From: Corallium rubrum
Taxonomy: Eukaryota > Cnidaria > Anthozoa > Scleralcyonacea > Coralliidae
Direction of reading: 5' to 3'
Assembly: GCA_964035015.1 (NCBI GenBank)
Contig: OZ036016.1
Location: 5,686,714 to 5,750,713 of the forward strand
Length of the DNA: 64,000 nucleotides
Shown here: one piece after another, positions 39,294 to 50,100 of the stretch
How positions within the stretch are numbered: the stretch's first letter is position 1
Layout: the number at the start of each line of letters is the position of its first letter
Notes under the pieces: model-generated
Seen by the model: only the letters and a program-made list of their open reading frames with translations
Told to the model about the DNA's origin: nothing
The model's database searches: none
Program-made: the position numbers and the translations under genes

Positions 39294-39624
39294 CCAGCGT
39301 TATCAAACTTCTCTTGAAAGAGCACAAAAACGCGCCCTTCGTATTATCTTTGGATACCACATGTCCTACTCAGAGCTCCTAAATTTAGCTGAATTGTGCA
39401 GTCTTGATGACCGTAGAGAAGAACTCTGCCAAAGTTTTTTTCGCAAAATTGTCAACCACCCGCAAGGCAGTTTGTACAACCTCATTCCATTTAATACGTC
39501 TCGACCAAATACTACCTTAAGGAACATTAAACCAATGTATATACCATTGCGTAAGACAAATAGGTTTAAAAATAGTTTTATTCCATTGGCCTCTGTCGCA
39601 TATAACAATAGCCATAGTCAATAG
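39294..39624 (+). pseudogene. Second non-LTR RT C-terminal fragment, opposite strand
   Basis: Plus-strand translation SLERAQKRALRIIFGYHMSY, LNLAELCSLDDRREELCQSF and NTTLRNIKPMYIPLRKTNRF matches the extreme C-terminus of a Jockey/L2-type RT and ends in a stop at 39624. It abuts the minus-strand fragment head to head, so one copy probably inserted into the other. Confidence 0.8.
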
Positions 39625-39989
39625 TTAAAATAATTAATATACATTTTTTTAAGTTTTTTTTTTAAAGTTAATAGTTAAATTTATGAATATGTGTTGATAT
39701 AGAATAATTTCTTTTTTCTGTTACCACTCATAGGATAGTAATTACATATTATTATTTCAAAATTCCTGTTTTAATATATGATGTAAACCTCTGTAATTCA
39801 GTTCCCTCTTCAAACTGTAATTGAGGTATTTTGGAAATAGACGATCTATCTATCTATCTCATAAAAGAACGAGACGATGGTAAAAAGCGAAATGAAATAG
39901 CGTGCTGCGTAGGCAGTGTTGAAACAACAATTATAACATATAGATGAAATATAACGGCGTTTCTGATTGGTTACCGCGCATGCTCTGTA

Positions 39990-40520
39990 ACTCGATGGAA
40001 CACTGGATCAATGAGGAATGGTCCTTACTGGATCTCCAGAGAGAACAGTTTAGATAACTGATACGTTATCCAGTATAAATAAAGTTAGTTTAGTTTACTC
40101 TAGTTTCCTCCTGTAGTAACACTGGATCAATGAGGGATGGTTCTTACTGGACCTCTAGGGAGAACAGTTTAGATATGACTGATAGGGTTATCCAGTATAA
40201 ATAGTGTTAGTTCAGTTTACTCTGGTTTCCTCCTGTAGCAACACTGGATCAATGAGGGATGATCCTTACTGGACCTCTAGGAAGAACAGTTTAGATATAA
40301 CTGATAGGGTTATCCAGTATAAATAGAGTTAGTTTAGTTTACCCCAGTTTCCTCCTGTAGTAACACTAGATCAATGAGGGATGGTCCTTACTGGACCTCT
40401 AGGAAGAACAGTTTAGAATGACTGATAGCGTTATCCAGTATAAATAACCTCCTATAGTAACACTAGACGAATGAGAACAGTTTTGAATATGACTGCATGA
40501 TAGGGTTATCCAGTATTTAA
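39990..40520 (+). repeat. Tandem array of ~120-bp units (ACACTGGATCAATGAGGGATGG family)
   Basis: About five units with TCCTTACTGGACCTCTAGG, AGAACAGTTTAGATATGACT, GATAGGGTTATCCAGTATAA and CTCTGGTTTCCTCCTGTAG. The last unit is truncated. Reverse-complement copies fill 51300-51990. Confidence 0.9.
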
Positions 40521-41154
40521 TTCATGATGGAGTCGGTTTCTTTTGTTATTCATGAGGTTTTAACTCCCGTAAATCCTTCATTAGAAACGGAAGGGATTTA
40601 CACTGAGGGTTGGAGGGATTTATCTGTATAAATCCTTCATTAACTATTAATGAGGTATTTATACATATAAAACCCTCAAAAATTGCGACGTTCTTGGGAT
40701 TTAAATGAGGTTTTAGCATAACCAAGGTTAACAACAAGGAAACCGTGCGTGGCGTCACGAGATGGCAGGAAGTGGGAAGAGCCTAGTGGGACGGGCTTGG
40801 CACGCAACTCGTCATTAGTACAATTGGGGCGCGAAGTAATCGCACATACGCTTTGGAGCTCGAAAAAATCATCACCCACCGTCCCACCCTTTATTCAATG
40901 GTCAAAATGGTAAATTTTTCCACCAAATTTTCGTGTGATAGGTGAAAGTTAGTCCGAGGGGGTGGTCAATTCAAGATTTCACCCGCTCGGATCTTGACTT
41001 GAATCCAAATACCACGACTCGTCCCAGGCTTCCCCCTCGCAAACAGCTTGCACCTAACCTTCCAATCTGGTAAGTATAGGTGAACGTAGTTGTTAATGGG
41101 TTATGAAATAACCAAAGGAGACATGCTGCGCTGCACGCAACACATGGTTGATGA

Positions 41155-41195
41155 CAGACGACGACGATGATGATGATGACGACGACGACGACGAC

Positions 41196-41260
<65 letters not shown>

Positions 41261-41640
41261 ATTCAAAAAATACATAGCAGCCAAGGGCTGAATTGCGTAT
41301 TTAAAATAATTTACAACATATTAAAATTATTCTAAAAAGTTTCCATAAATATATTTACGAAGCAATTTAATGAATATACAACTGATCACGAAAACTAATA
41401 ATACTGAAAATATTCATATAGAAAATGTTTAAATCTAGAAAAACGCGGCAGAGTTTACATATTCGCCGCTATACTTGAAGACATAAAAAACGTATTTTTA
41501 AACCGGTTTGTTCTGTACCTAGGTATATTAAAAGATCGGGCATGCATTGATGAATAGGTAGGCTCGTATGGAGCTAACATTAAGTTACGAAGTCGGTGAT
41601 CTTTATCACTTTGAATATTACTAATAAATTGTTGCATATG
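41155..41640 (-). mobile_element. 5'-truncated non-LTR element ending in an (ATC)n tail
   Basis: On the minus strand an RT C-terminal tail (YRTNRFKNTFFMSSSIAANM, stop at 41455) is followed by a 3' UTR with GGCTGCTATGTATTTTTTGA and AATAAATC. It then has ~30 ATC/GTC units (41155-41258). The 3' simple-repeat tail is typical of CR1/L2-like LINEs. Confidence 0.75.
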
Positions 41641-41733
41641 TCGGTATGGTGGATAACCTACTCTTTAAATATTCATACGATTTAATGCATCATGATAGTT
41701 AAGATCTGGGCAAATAATGGACATTGCCCTTAT

Positions 41734-41973
41734 AGACGAGTTTCAGGGTGTTGCATGCGCATCGTTTTGGAAAGAAATTGGCGGGCTCCCCACAAAGTAA
41801 GGAATGGCACTAAACAGACTTGCTAGCGAACCAACAACAGCAGAATAACAATGTTTTATATCCAGAAACTGTATCTACACTTTGTTTATTTTAAACAGTA
41901 TGTTTACTTTGAGTGGAGCTTGCCAGTTTTTTTGAAAAATGATGCGCGCGCAACACCCTGAAACTCGTCTATT
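41734..41973. mobile_element. MITE with TAGACGAGTTTCAGGGTGTTGC ends
   Basis: The termini are perfect inverted repeats of ~22 bp followed by GCGCATC/GATGCGC. About 240 bp. Confidence 0.75.
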
Positions 41974-42084
41974 GACAAGGTACTTGCTATAGACTGACCA
42001 GGCGGAAAGCGTAATCTATTGATGAATAGAAAAGCCCAGCATAAAACACGAAGCAGTGGCATTTTTAGAATATTTATTAAGATC

Positions 42085-42120
42085 TAACGTTTCGTTGTAT
42101 TACGTACAACATCTTCAGAG
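42085..42120 (-). repeat. Family D hairpin motif
   Basis: On the minus strand: CTCTGAAGAT, then the perfect 6-bp stem GTTGTA-CGTAA-TACAAC, then GAAACGTTAGATC. It shares the layout of families A-C. Confidence 0.6.
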
Positions 42121-43079
42121 ACTAAATTACAATCACAGTAAAACTAGATATTTGAATTTACATATAAAAGGTCTTAACCAATAAAAAGCGAGAATAAAAT
42201 AAGGTTATTTAAGAAATTATTTATTTATTAAGCTTTGCCACTAGCTTTTACATACACATATATATTAGGTAATCACATTTTAAAGTACATAAAAAGTATC
42301 TAAAAGTGGCAGGGTAACCGCAACAGCATATTTGCCAATTACTGCGGGCCCATAAACTAGACGAAGAAAATAACGGATTTACGAACTGCAAGAATATTAC
42401 AAAATTAGAAACAGCAGCAATTAAACTACGTGCAGTGTTACATTTCGGACAAATTGAGAAAAGAGAAAAGAGAAAGGATTAAATGGTTGGTGACAGACAA
42501 AATCAAAACAAGTAGAGTATGAGGCGCCATTTGTAAAATAATTATTTAGTAGGTATTTCGCATTATTTAGTCGATTCAATATCATTATTTACTAACAATT
42601 CGTAATTTTAACGAAAGCATGGTATATTGTTGCATATATAATGCGCGCATTATTTAAGCAAGACAAGGTATGCAACGTAAGCGAAACCCGATAGCGCGCA
42701 ATCTCATAGTACGCAATAGCGAGTCTGCGTAAGGACCGTCCCACCTCAAAATTACGTAATTCCATCAGTTATCTAAACTGATGTTTGAAGGGTTACAGGT
42801 AAACTCCGACTGGTGACATAAATCATCCTTAACATGGCCGTGTCGAGGCATTTCAAAGGCGCTCCAGGTAACCGCCATACCACAACGTTCAGACCACGCG
42901 TGCTCCCTTCATATTTAATAGAAAACGAGCAAATTAACCCAAACTCGTTATTTTGTCTATTTCTTTTAATATTATAATCTTTGGATTATTTTTTGACATA
43001 ATATAAATAAATAATGTACATATATAAATATTACAAATTTCTGTTAAAAACTAATTTCTTCAAGCTAGCTAAGTCTTGT

Positions 43080-46000
43080 TTATTCCTCGACCACTACAAC
43101 TCTCGTTATTTCGTCAATATTCCACAATTGTAAAACGGACTCGTTATCTTTCTCAATGTTTTCACTATTTATAAGAATGTGGAACCAGGAAGCGAAATCA
43201 GGATCTTCTGTAACAGAGACGAGTCCATTCATGTGAGCAGTAATGTATTTGGGTGTTTCGGACGAAACAGACTGGAATATGTGGTAATCCTCATTTGGAT
43301 TAAGCAAAAGAAAACAATGAGAGGAATCCGTGATCTCGTCAGCGTCCTGAAAAAGAGAAGACAAAATTTGGAATATAAGAGCGAGTTAAAAATATGACAA
43401 TTAATACTAATATCAATACGCATATCAATGCGCAAATGCAGAAATGCTCAAATGCAAAAATGCGCAAATTCACAAATGCAAAAGTGCGCAAATTTAGAAA
43501 TGCGCAAATTCACAAATGCGCAAATTCACAAATGCAAAAATGCGCAAATTCACAAATGCAAAAGCGTGCAAATTTAGAAATGCGCAAATTCACAAATGCA
43601 CAAATTTACAAATGCAAAAATGCGCAAATTCACAAATGCAAAAATGCGCAAATTTAGAAATGCGCAAATTCACAAATGCAAAAATGCGCAAATTCACAAA
43701 GTGTGCAAATGCAGAAATGCGCAAATTCACAAATGCAAAAAATGCGAAAATGCAAAAATTCACAAAGATATAAAATACATCTGAGTAATATTTAAAAAGA
43801 TTTCTTCATACTTGTAAAATAACGTCTTCTCCTGATACAGTGATGTATTTCTCTGGATATTCCTTCGGTCGAAATTGAAGAACAATTTGAGAATCCTCTG
43901 TGCCAGTGGTTGTAGTCCGGTTTAGGTAGAAACTCACTGTGCAAAAAAACAAAGAAAGAAAAACAATTAAAATCTTTGACCATGTAGTACATTTGCGAGC
44001 AGGGTGTGATCAGTATAATTGATTTGATTTAATTTTTTTTTTTTTTTTTTTTTTATTATTTATTTATTTATTGTCGATGGACGTGGGGAGTGGTTGCCCA
44101 TTCTCCCGAGCCAGAGGCTCGTGTTACAAACGCTCGACCATTAAAATAAATATAAATAAATAAATTACAAGTAATAAATAGGTATAACAATAACAGTTAT
44201 AAACTAGGCTTAAAAATAAGTTATACAGAGCAATATGGATAATTATGAAGATATTACATATTTAATATAGATATTTATATTAGATATTATTTATATTATT
44301 TATATTATTTATATTATTTATATTTATATTAGATATTACAATAATAACGTTATTGCCTACAGCAACTGCTTGTGCATCTACAGGTATGACGTGCAGGGCA
44401 CGCAGCTTAATTGGAGCCAGCTGATGTGAATAATTTTTTACGGTGAAGATTCTTATAGAGGGAGGCAAAGGGTATTTTCGTGAGCCGTGAATTGCCAATA
44501 GATTTTCTTGTGAAATGTGAAATGCCGGAATTTTGTGTCGTGAAACGTGACTTGTATTCCATCCGTGAGCCGTGATTGTCGATAATAATTGTCCGTGAAA
44601 TGAGAATAAAGTACTGAAGTTGTCGTGAACTGTGATTAAGCATTACGGATTTTATAATTCTTAAGATTATAAGTTTAATTTGTTCAAATCTGCTGTCAGA
44701 TCGTGAGAAATGCCATTTTAGAGACCCCAATTTCAAAAATTTTCCGGGGGAGCTGCCCCTGGACCACCCTACTCTTCAGCTTCAATCTACTTCGCCTTCT
44801 GTGAATAATTGTCAAAGAGTTGATTAAACGTTCCCGTAATATTTTGTGAAACGTGAAATGGCAGTTTTCTTATCCGTGAAATGAGAAATGACTTTTTTAT
44901 TTCCCGTGAAACGTGATCCGTACCCCCCCCTTTACCACCCTTCTTATAATCAATCAGGGATCTGTTTTCAAACGAAAAAGGAGACCTCGTATCGAAAACG
45001 TATCAAAAGTTTCCGTCCACACTATCGTTTTCGATACATCATAGTCAATCGAAATATGGTCTGGAAACTCCGCTAGAGTCTTTGGTCTATCTTTTTGTTC
45101 GCCTTTATGCATTTTTGTGCACGGTGCACGGTCACTGAACACATTGTATTTTAGTTTTATGAACGAATTGTCCAATAGCAACGTTTCAGTTCAACCACTC
45201 AACCGTGCTATTTGAATATTAATAAACCTAAATCAAAGGATGTGCACGGTGTAAGGTACGGTTCAACATAACATCACAGCTCATTATAGGCGCTTTGACG
45301 TTTGCCGAGTTTCCAGACCATATCTCGATTGACTATGGAGGGAGACATTGGGATTTTCGGTATTGCGGTATTGTGGTGTTTTTCGTGCGGGATTTCGGTA
45401 ATTTTGCCGCTTCGGTACGGTATTCGGTTTTATCCATTCTAGCAGTTTCGGTATTCATTAAATTTTCGACGCGGTACCGCGGTATTTCACGATTTTTTTA
45501 GCGGAATTGCGGTTCGGAGCACCCCTCAATGTCCCCCTCACTATGGATACACACATTAAAACACCGAAACGACCCTGAACAAAGGCCGTGGGTGACTGGA
45601 ACACAGTTCAGATGATCGTCGTGACGTTAGCGTTTTCGCCGTCCACACAGTGCAGAAAAACGGCGTCTTCGAATGTCTCCACTCTGGAGAGCGTTTACTT
45701 TTCGAAAAGCTTCGTTTTCGCCGTCCACACAGTGCAGAAAAACGGCGTCTTCGAATGTCTCCACTCTGGAGGGCGTTTACTTTTTGAAACGCTCCGTTTT
45801 CGGTCACCAAAGGCGCCGGATTAGTGTGGACGAAAGGCCTAACCGTATCAAAAAGTCTCCATGGCCTAAGTTCAAATTCAATTTTTTGTTTGTTAATTAT
45901 TACCTGCAGGATTGTTGAAGTCACTATCTTTTCCAGTTACTGAAAAAGTGTCATCTTCTTCGAGCCGTAACAACGTGTGCCCAGGCTCGTATATCGTTCT

Positions 46001-46643
46001 AATGTAAGATTTCAATGTATACAGATTCTCGTTGGTCAACTGCAACAAAAACAAATAACCCAATTAGAACACGCACGACAATTTAATAAGAATTCCGACA
46101 CGCAACAATAATTGTTACTGTAGAACACACGCAGAGAACGCTATAGACCTTGTAATTAGCCTGCATGGCTAATAACTAACGTCAAGTGTAATATGAGTCT
46201 GCATGCAGGCTAGCATGGCTACTTTATGAAATATTTTCATGAGTGTGTCTTGGATATGAGAATATCTGAACTAGCAAATCCATCTCTTCACCAACTACCT
46301 GTATACATATTCAATCTACGTTCAAATCATCTGAGTCTCAGTAGCTCAATGGTTAGAGCATCTCACTGGTGATCAGGAGGTTGTGGGTTGTACACATATT
46401 CAATCTACGTTCAAATCATCTGAGTCTCAGTAGCTCAATGGTTAGAGCGTCTCACTGGTGGGAACACAGAACTTTTTCTGAGTAAAATGGCTCGAAGAAA
46501 GAACATTTTATACACTCAATGGTCAATATATAATTGTATAATATTTTGTTATATCCAATATAACCCGTATGCTAAATAAGCTCTGATATTATTTCAAAAT
46601 GAACTAAGATATATCCACTTACCACAGTGCTGTTGATAGACAT
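43080..46643 (-). CDS. IL-1/FGF-like beta-trefoil protein, copy 2
   Basis: Four exons on the minus strand: 46643-46623, 46039-45904, 43936-43812, 43346-43080; 182 aa, GT-AG, phases 0-1-0 as in copy 1. No signal peptide. Core: HTLLRLEEDDTFSVTGKD, VSFYLNRTTTTGTEDSQIVL, PEKYITVSGEDVILQD, SSHCFLLLNPNEDYHIFQSV, PKYITAHMNGLVSVTEDP and FASWFHILIN. The stretch FQSVSSETPKYITA is close to the published IL-1 family signature F-x-S-x3-P-x2-[FYLIV]-[LI]-x-T, with two extra residues before the Pro and the final residues in a different order. It also has the WF seen in FGFs. Nearly every structural element aligns with copy 1, but copy 1's repetitive tail is replaced by SVLQLWNIDEITRVVVVEE. Family assignment is inference. 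The stop codon overlaps an AATAAA. Introns hold an AAATGCGCAAATTCAC minisatellite and several MITEs. Confidence 0.75.
43430..43770 (+). repeat. Minisatellite (GCAAATTCACAAATGCAAAAAT) in intron 3 of beta-trefoil copy 2
   Basis: About 340 bp of ~9-22 bp nested units such as AAATGCGCAAATTCAC and AAATGCAAAAATGCGC. It lies ~85 bp upstream (in plus coordinates after) of exon 4's acceptor. Confidence 0.9.
44030..44105 (-). mobile_element. LINE 3'-end fragment with poly(A)-like tail
   Basis: On the minus strand TAACACGAGCCTCTGGCTCG, GGAGAATGGGCAACCACTCC and CCACGTCCATCGACAATAAA run into an (AAAT)n and A-rich tail, as in a LINE 3' UTR. Confidence 0.55.
45040..45336. mobile_element. ~295-bp MITE (CATAGTCAATCGA ends), copy 2
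   Basis: CATAGTCAATCGAAATATGG at the left, complement at the right. The interior is close to that of 20225-20515 (CACGGTCACTGAACACATTG and AACGTTTCAGTTCAA blocks). Confidence 0.8.
45340..45530. mobile_element. CGGTAT-rich MITE fragment with CCGAACCGCAAT-type end
   Basis: Repeats of TTCGGTATTGCGGTATTG and TTCGGTACGGTATTCGG. The right end GCGGTTCGGAGCACCCCTCA resembles a hAT-like terminus. Related to 15335-15470. Confidence 0.55.
45640..45800 (+). repeat. Tandem duplication of an ~81-bp segment
   Basis: TTTTCGCCGTCCACACAGTG, CAGAAAAACGGCGTCTTCGA and GTCTCCACTCTGGAG occur twice, 80 bp apart, with few changes. Confidence 0.9.
46300..46470 (+). mobile_element. tRNA-derived SINE, partial tandem duplicate
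   Basis: GTCTCAGTAGCTCAATGGTT and AGAGCATCTCACTGG look like an acceptor strand and box A. GGAGGTTGTGGGTTG resembles the start of box B. The 5' part plus the upstream flank CATATTCAATCTACGTTCAA is repeated about 88 bp later. Not an intact tRNA gene: the T-arm is broken. Confidence 0.65.
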
Positions 46644-46985
46644 TTTTTAAAACCAAAAACTGCTTCTTCTTAATGCTTGAATGTGGATCGTAATCGTTGG
46701 CTGTTCTGATGTGCTCGTTTAGTAACACGATATGTATATATATACCATTCATCTGGTAGGCGTTTCATATCTTCAGCTTCCTGTGAGCTCACATTTCATT
46801 TTCATAACCAGAGGTCAAATAGAAAAGAATAACCGACGCGCCTCTTGGTTTACGTCCGGCTCCTGCCCACTTGACGTGGGTGGAATAGACTGATTAAACA
46901 ATGGGCGACGTTACGTCACACGCGCCCCCGCGGAAATAATTTAAAAATAAACATAAAAACTCTCTAGTATAAAAAGCTAGCATAA

Positions 46986-47160
46986 GACCCCATTTACACG
47001 ATGCCGGTACAATTTGAAAACGGACCAAAATCATGCCGTTTAGGCCTTGCGTTTACACGATACTGGCACAAAAATAACATGAAATGTTATATGCTGTATT
47101 TACATACAGGCATGATTTTGTTCCATTTTCAAATTGTACCGGCATCGTGTAAACGGGGTC
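46986..47160. mobile_element. MITE with TAA target duplication (Harbinger-like)
   Basis: GACCCCATTTACACGATGCC and GGCATCGTGTAAACGGGGTC are the inverted ends; the arms extend ~50 bp. TAA flanks both sides (46983-46985 and 47161-47163). 3-bp TAA sites fit the PIF/Harbinger group. Confidence 0.75.
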
Positions 47161-47279
47161 TAAGACTCGTCAAAGAAGCATTAAATTTATTATAATTTAC
47201 AAGTTTCACCATATAAAATACAGGGAAACTATTAAAATGACACCAACCAAGTAATAAATATACCTAAATATAGAGAGGA

Positions 47280-47420
47280 TATTACACGGTGGTGCGAAGA
47301 TATGAATTTTATCTTCGAGTGGTGAAAACAATATTTTACGAATGAGCGTAGCGAATGAGTAAAATATCGTTTTTACCACGAGAAGATAAAATTCATATCT
47401 TCAAACCAGCGTGTAATTTT
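47280..47420. mobile_element. MITE with ATTACACGGTGGTG-type inverted ends
   Basis: CGAAGATATGAATTTTATCT is mirrored on the right by its complement, and ATTACACGGTGG by CCAGCGTGTAAT. Confidence 0.7.
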
Positions 47421-47595
47421 CTTTTTATTATATAGATTCAATGCAAAAGGTGGGGAAATGTTTAATCACGTGATCGATAACTTCACTAGTAAGGATATGG
47501 AAAATATGTCACTGCATATTTCTTAGTAAAACACTCCCATCTATATAATAAACCACCTTATTATATACAGAACTCGCGATCAAGCTCTCGGCAAC

Positions 47596-47760
47596 GCCCT
47601 CCGTGGCTCAGTGGTAGGTTCAATTCCTACCGGAAGCAGTGGCGTAGCCAAGGGGGGGGCAAGGGGGGGCTCTGCCCCCCCAATCATCTTCAAGACAGCC
47701 CCTGTGAAAAGTCGAAATCCGAGGAGAAAATATTGGGGGGGGGGGGGGGGGGGAGGTACG
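47596..47760. mobile_element. SINE/hAT-like debris with G and C runs
   Basis: GTGGCTCAGTGGTAGGTTCA, ATTCCTACCGG is a broken tRNA-like head. CAGTGGCGTAGCCAAGG next to it is a typical hAT-like terminus. G runs at 47652-47670 and 47740-47753 follow. Confidence 0.5.
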
Positions 47761-48259
47761 AAATGATCGCTGGATCCTCTCAACATTCCTGTGAGTGCTT
47801 TAATAGATGACAATATATATAATTGGGGTCTTACTAACTGCAAGTAATAATTTACATTACAAGCGTATTATTTCAATCACTCGAAAGTCAAGCCCACCAT
47901 TTTTTTTTTGGCCGAGAATTGCCGAGGTTGTTCGAAAGTATCAATGACGAGTGCGATCTGAAATATTTGTATAACATGAAGTACTGTGAATACTATTATG
48001 TTTTATGGGAATGGCGGAAGCTCCTCAACATGTGTTTTTACAAATGTAACTTTTCGTTATACACAAAGATATATTAGCTAAACTTTCTTGTGAAACCATA
48101 AAAGTATCTTTTTATGTGTACTACTTGTTATGTTCTAAATTCTTTTAACTCGAGCCCACAAACGCAGGAAATCACATCGCAGAGGCCCCAGAAATCAAAA
48201 TTTTTCTCTTAAATCAAAATTTTTTTTTTACTCTGGCTAATACAAAATTATAAATTTTA

Positions 48260-48440
48260 TAAAGGATCGCAAGGTCGTGGGTTCAATTCCTGTCGGAAGG
48301 CCTGTGTAGTTGCATTTTTCGCAACTGGTCCCGGTTTGGTCTTAAAATGTATACATTCTACACTCGAATTTTCCTTCACCCAAAATCCTTAAGAACATCC
48401 TATGTAATCGAGTGAAATGCCCAATATTACTTATAATAAA
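48260..48440 (+). mobile_element. SINE-like repeat (same family as 19470)
   Basis: GGTCGTGGGTTCAATTCCTG, GGCCTGTGTAGTTGCATTTT and TCCCGGTTTGGTCTTAAAAT, with the AATGCCCAATATTACTTATA tail. Confidence 0.8.
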
Positions 48441-48519
48441 TATAACACCTTTTTGATATATTACCTTGCGGGCGGAGCCCAATTCTTTTCCGGCTTATTT
48501 CTTCGCTGAAAGACTCCGC

Positions 48520-48660
48520 TGTATATAAAAGTAGCGTGCTGCGTAGGCAGTGTAGAAACAACAATCGAAATATAGTAAGGTTAGATATACTGCCGAAACA
48601 GAGAACGTAGGAGTCTAACGTTTCGAGCGAAGGCCCTTCGTCAGAGTGAGGAGTCTGCTG
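48520..48660 (-). repeat. Family B repeat copy
   Basis: Near-perfect copy: AGCGTGCTGCGTAGGCAGTG, AACAACAATCGAAATATAGT, ACTGCCGAAACAGAGAACGT and AACGTTTCGAGCGAAGGCCC. Ends in TTCGTCAGAGTG. Confidence 0.85.
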
Positions 48661-48878
48661 TATATACAATGGTAAGTCAACAGAGACTTCTTTTCTTCCT
48701 CTCTCTCAGTGAAGAAATAAGCCGGAAAACAAGGCTCTGCCCAATTAAACAAAAAAACACAAACAGAAAAAACAAAAAAAACAAGCAAAACGCAATTAAT
48801 AAAATTATAAGGAAAAATACAATTTGTCCATATCTGGTTCTATATAATTTGCTAAATTTAGCACAGTAGGGGAGAGTG

Positions 48879-48950
48879 CTCTGATCAAAGACTTTTGGTT
48901 CGAAACGTTTGCGGAATACATACCGCCAACACAGCAGCCCACATTCCATA
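48879..48950 (+). repeat. Family E repeat (CTCTGATCAAAGAC…GAAACGTTTGCGG)
   Basis: CTCTGATCAAAGACTTTTGG, TTCGAAACGTTTGCGGAA and ACACAGCAGCCCACATTCC. It shares the CTCTGAT…GAAACGT frame with families A-D; the hairpin is weak. Confidence 0.55.
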
Positions 48951-49332
48951 TTATCATCGGAAATAAGTGTTAATTAATGGTTGTAAGGGACCATTTTTGA
49001 CCAGCTCAGGCAGGAATGGGTTAATCACTTGTTAACCCATTGCTGCCTAGGATGTCTGAGACTCAGAGATCTCCCTTTGATGAGTAAAATTGTCTGGTGT
49101 TAAACAGTAAAGCCAAAAGGGGCTGTTTTTAGCCAGCTCAGGCAGGAACGGAGGTTTAAGTTTAACGGAGCTTTCAGCTAAGTAAATATTACTCAAGGAT
49201 ACAGACCACCCCCCCCCCCCCCACACACACACACACACCCCACCCCACCCCCTAGTGCTTGCCGGAAGATACTCTAATGATGACATTTGATACAGGAAAC
49301 TCATTAATAAACGTTTTGAGCGAAAAACCCTT

Positions 49333-49776
49333 TAACTCATTCCTGTCCGGGGGCTTCCCCAGAGGTGAATAAAATCGTCTGGCGTTAGCCAGAATAAAAT
49401 ACTAAAGACCGATTCGGACAAGAAAGAGTTAAAGAGATAGTTTATAACTCATTCCTGTCCGGGGGCTTCCCCAGAGGTGAATAAAATCGTCTGGCGTTAG
49501 CCAGAATAAAATACTAAAGACCGATTCGGACAAGAAAGAGTTAAAGAGATAGTTTATAACTCATTCCTGTCCGGGGGCTTCCCCAGAGGTGAATAAAATC
49601 GTCTGGCGTTAGCCAGAATAAAATACTAAAGACCGATTCGGACAAGAAAGAGTTAAAGAGATAGTTTATAACTCATTCCTGTCCGGGGGCTTCCCCAGAG
49701 GTGAATAAAATCGTCTGGCGTTAGCCAGAATAAAATACTAAAGACCGATTCGGACAAGAAAGAGTTAAACAAATAA
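49333..49776 (+). repeat. Four near-identical 112-bp tandem units
   Basis: Units start at 49333, 49445, 49557 and 49669. Each has TAACTCATTCCTGTCCGGGG, AGAGGTGAATAAAATCGTCT, GGCGTTAGCCAGAATAAAAT and ACTAAAGACCGATTCGGACA. I see no differences between full units by eye, in contrast to the diverged single copies at 8985, 9950 and 13080. Confidence 0.95.
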
Positions 49777-49889
49777 AAACATTGAAATCAATATGGGTGT
49801 AAAATAGATGTTGGGTGGTGCAATCAAATATGCAAAATTTCTTACTAGCCATGCGATATTAGCCCCATTGCTTGAACTGGTCAAAAACA

Positions 49890-50100
49890 GTTCCTTTATT
49901 GTTTTACTCTGTCTAACACCACATGATTTTACTCATCAAAGAGAGAACCCTCAGACATCCTAGACAGCAATGAGTTAACAAGTGATTAACCCATTCCTAC
50001 TTGAGCTGGCCAAAAATGACCTATTTATTCTTTTACTCTGTCTAACACCAGGTGATTTTACTCATCAAAGAGAGAACCACATCCTAGACAGCAATAGGTT
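49890..50100. repeat. Related dispersed repeats (CTGTCTAACACCA…ACTCATCAAAGAGAGAACC)
   Basis: Two units with TTTTACTCTGTCTAACACCA, GATTTTACTCATCAAAGAGA and CTAGACAGCAATGAGTTAAC. Similar blocks lie near 25130 and 49030. Confidence 0.7.

Larger units (their letters stand above)
38468..43079. other. Interval between convergent beta-trefoil paralogs: LINE fragments and repeats
   Basis: Holds the 3' UTRs plus the LINE pieces, tandem array and MITE listed separately. I see no intact gene. Confidence 0.6.

Noticed and set aside
41093..41284. Poly-Ser protein
   Set aside because: (ATC/GTC)n tail of a truncated LINE.
49333..49776. Regularly spaced identical repeats, CRISPR-like at first glance
   Set aside because: The whole 112-bp unit is repeated with no unique spacers, in a eukaryotic genome. 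It is a satellite.
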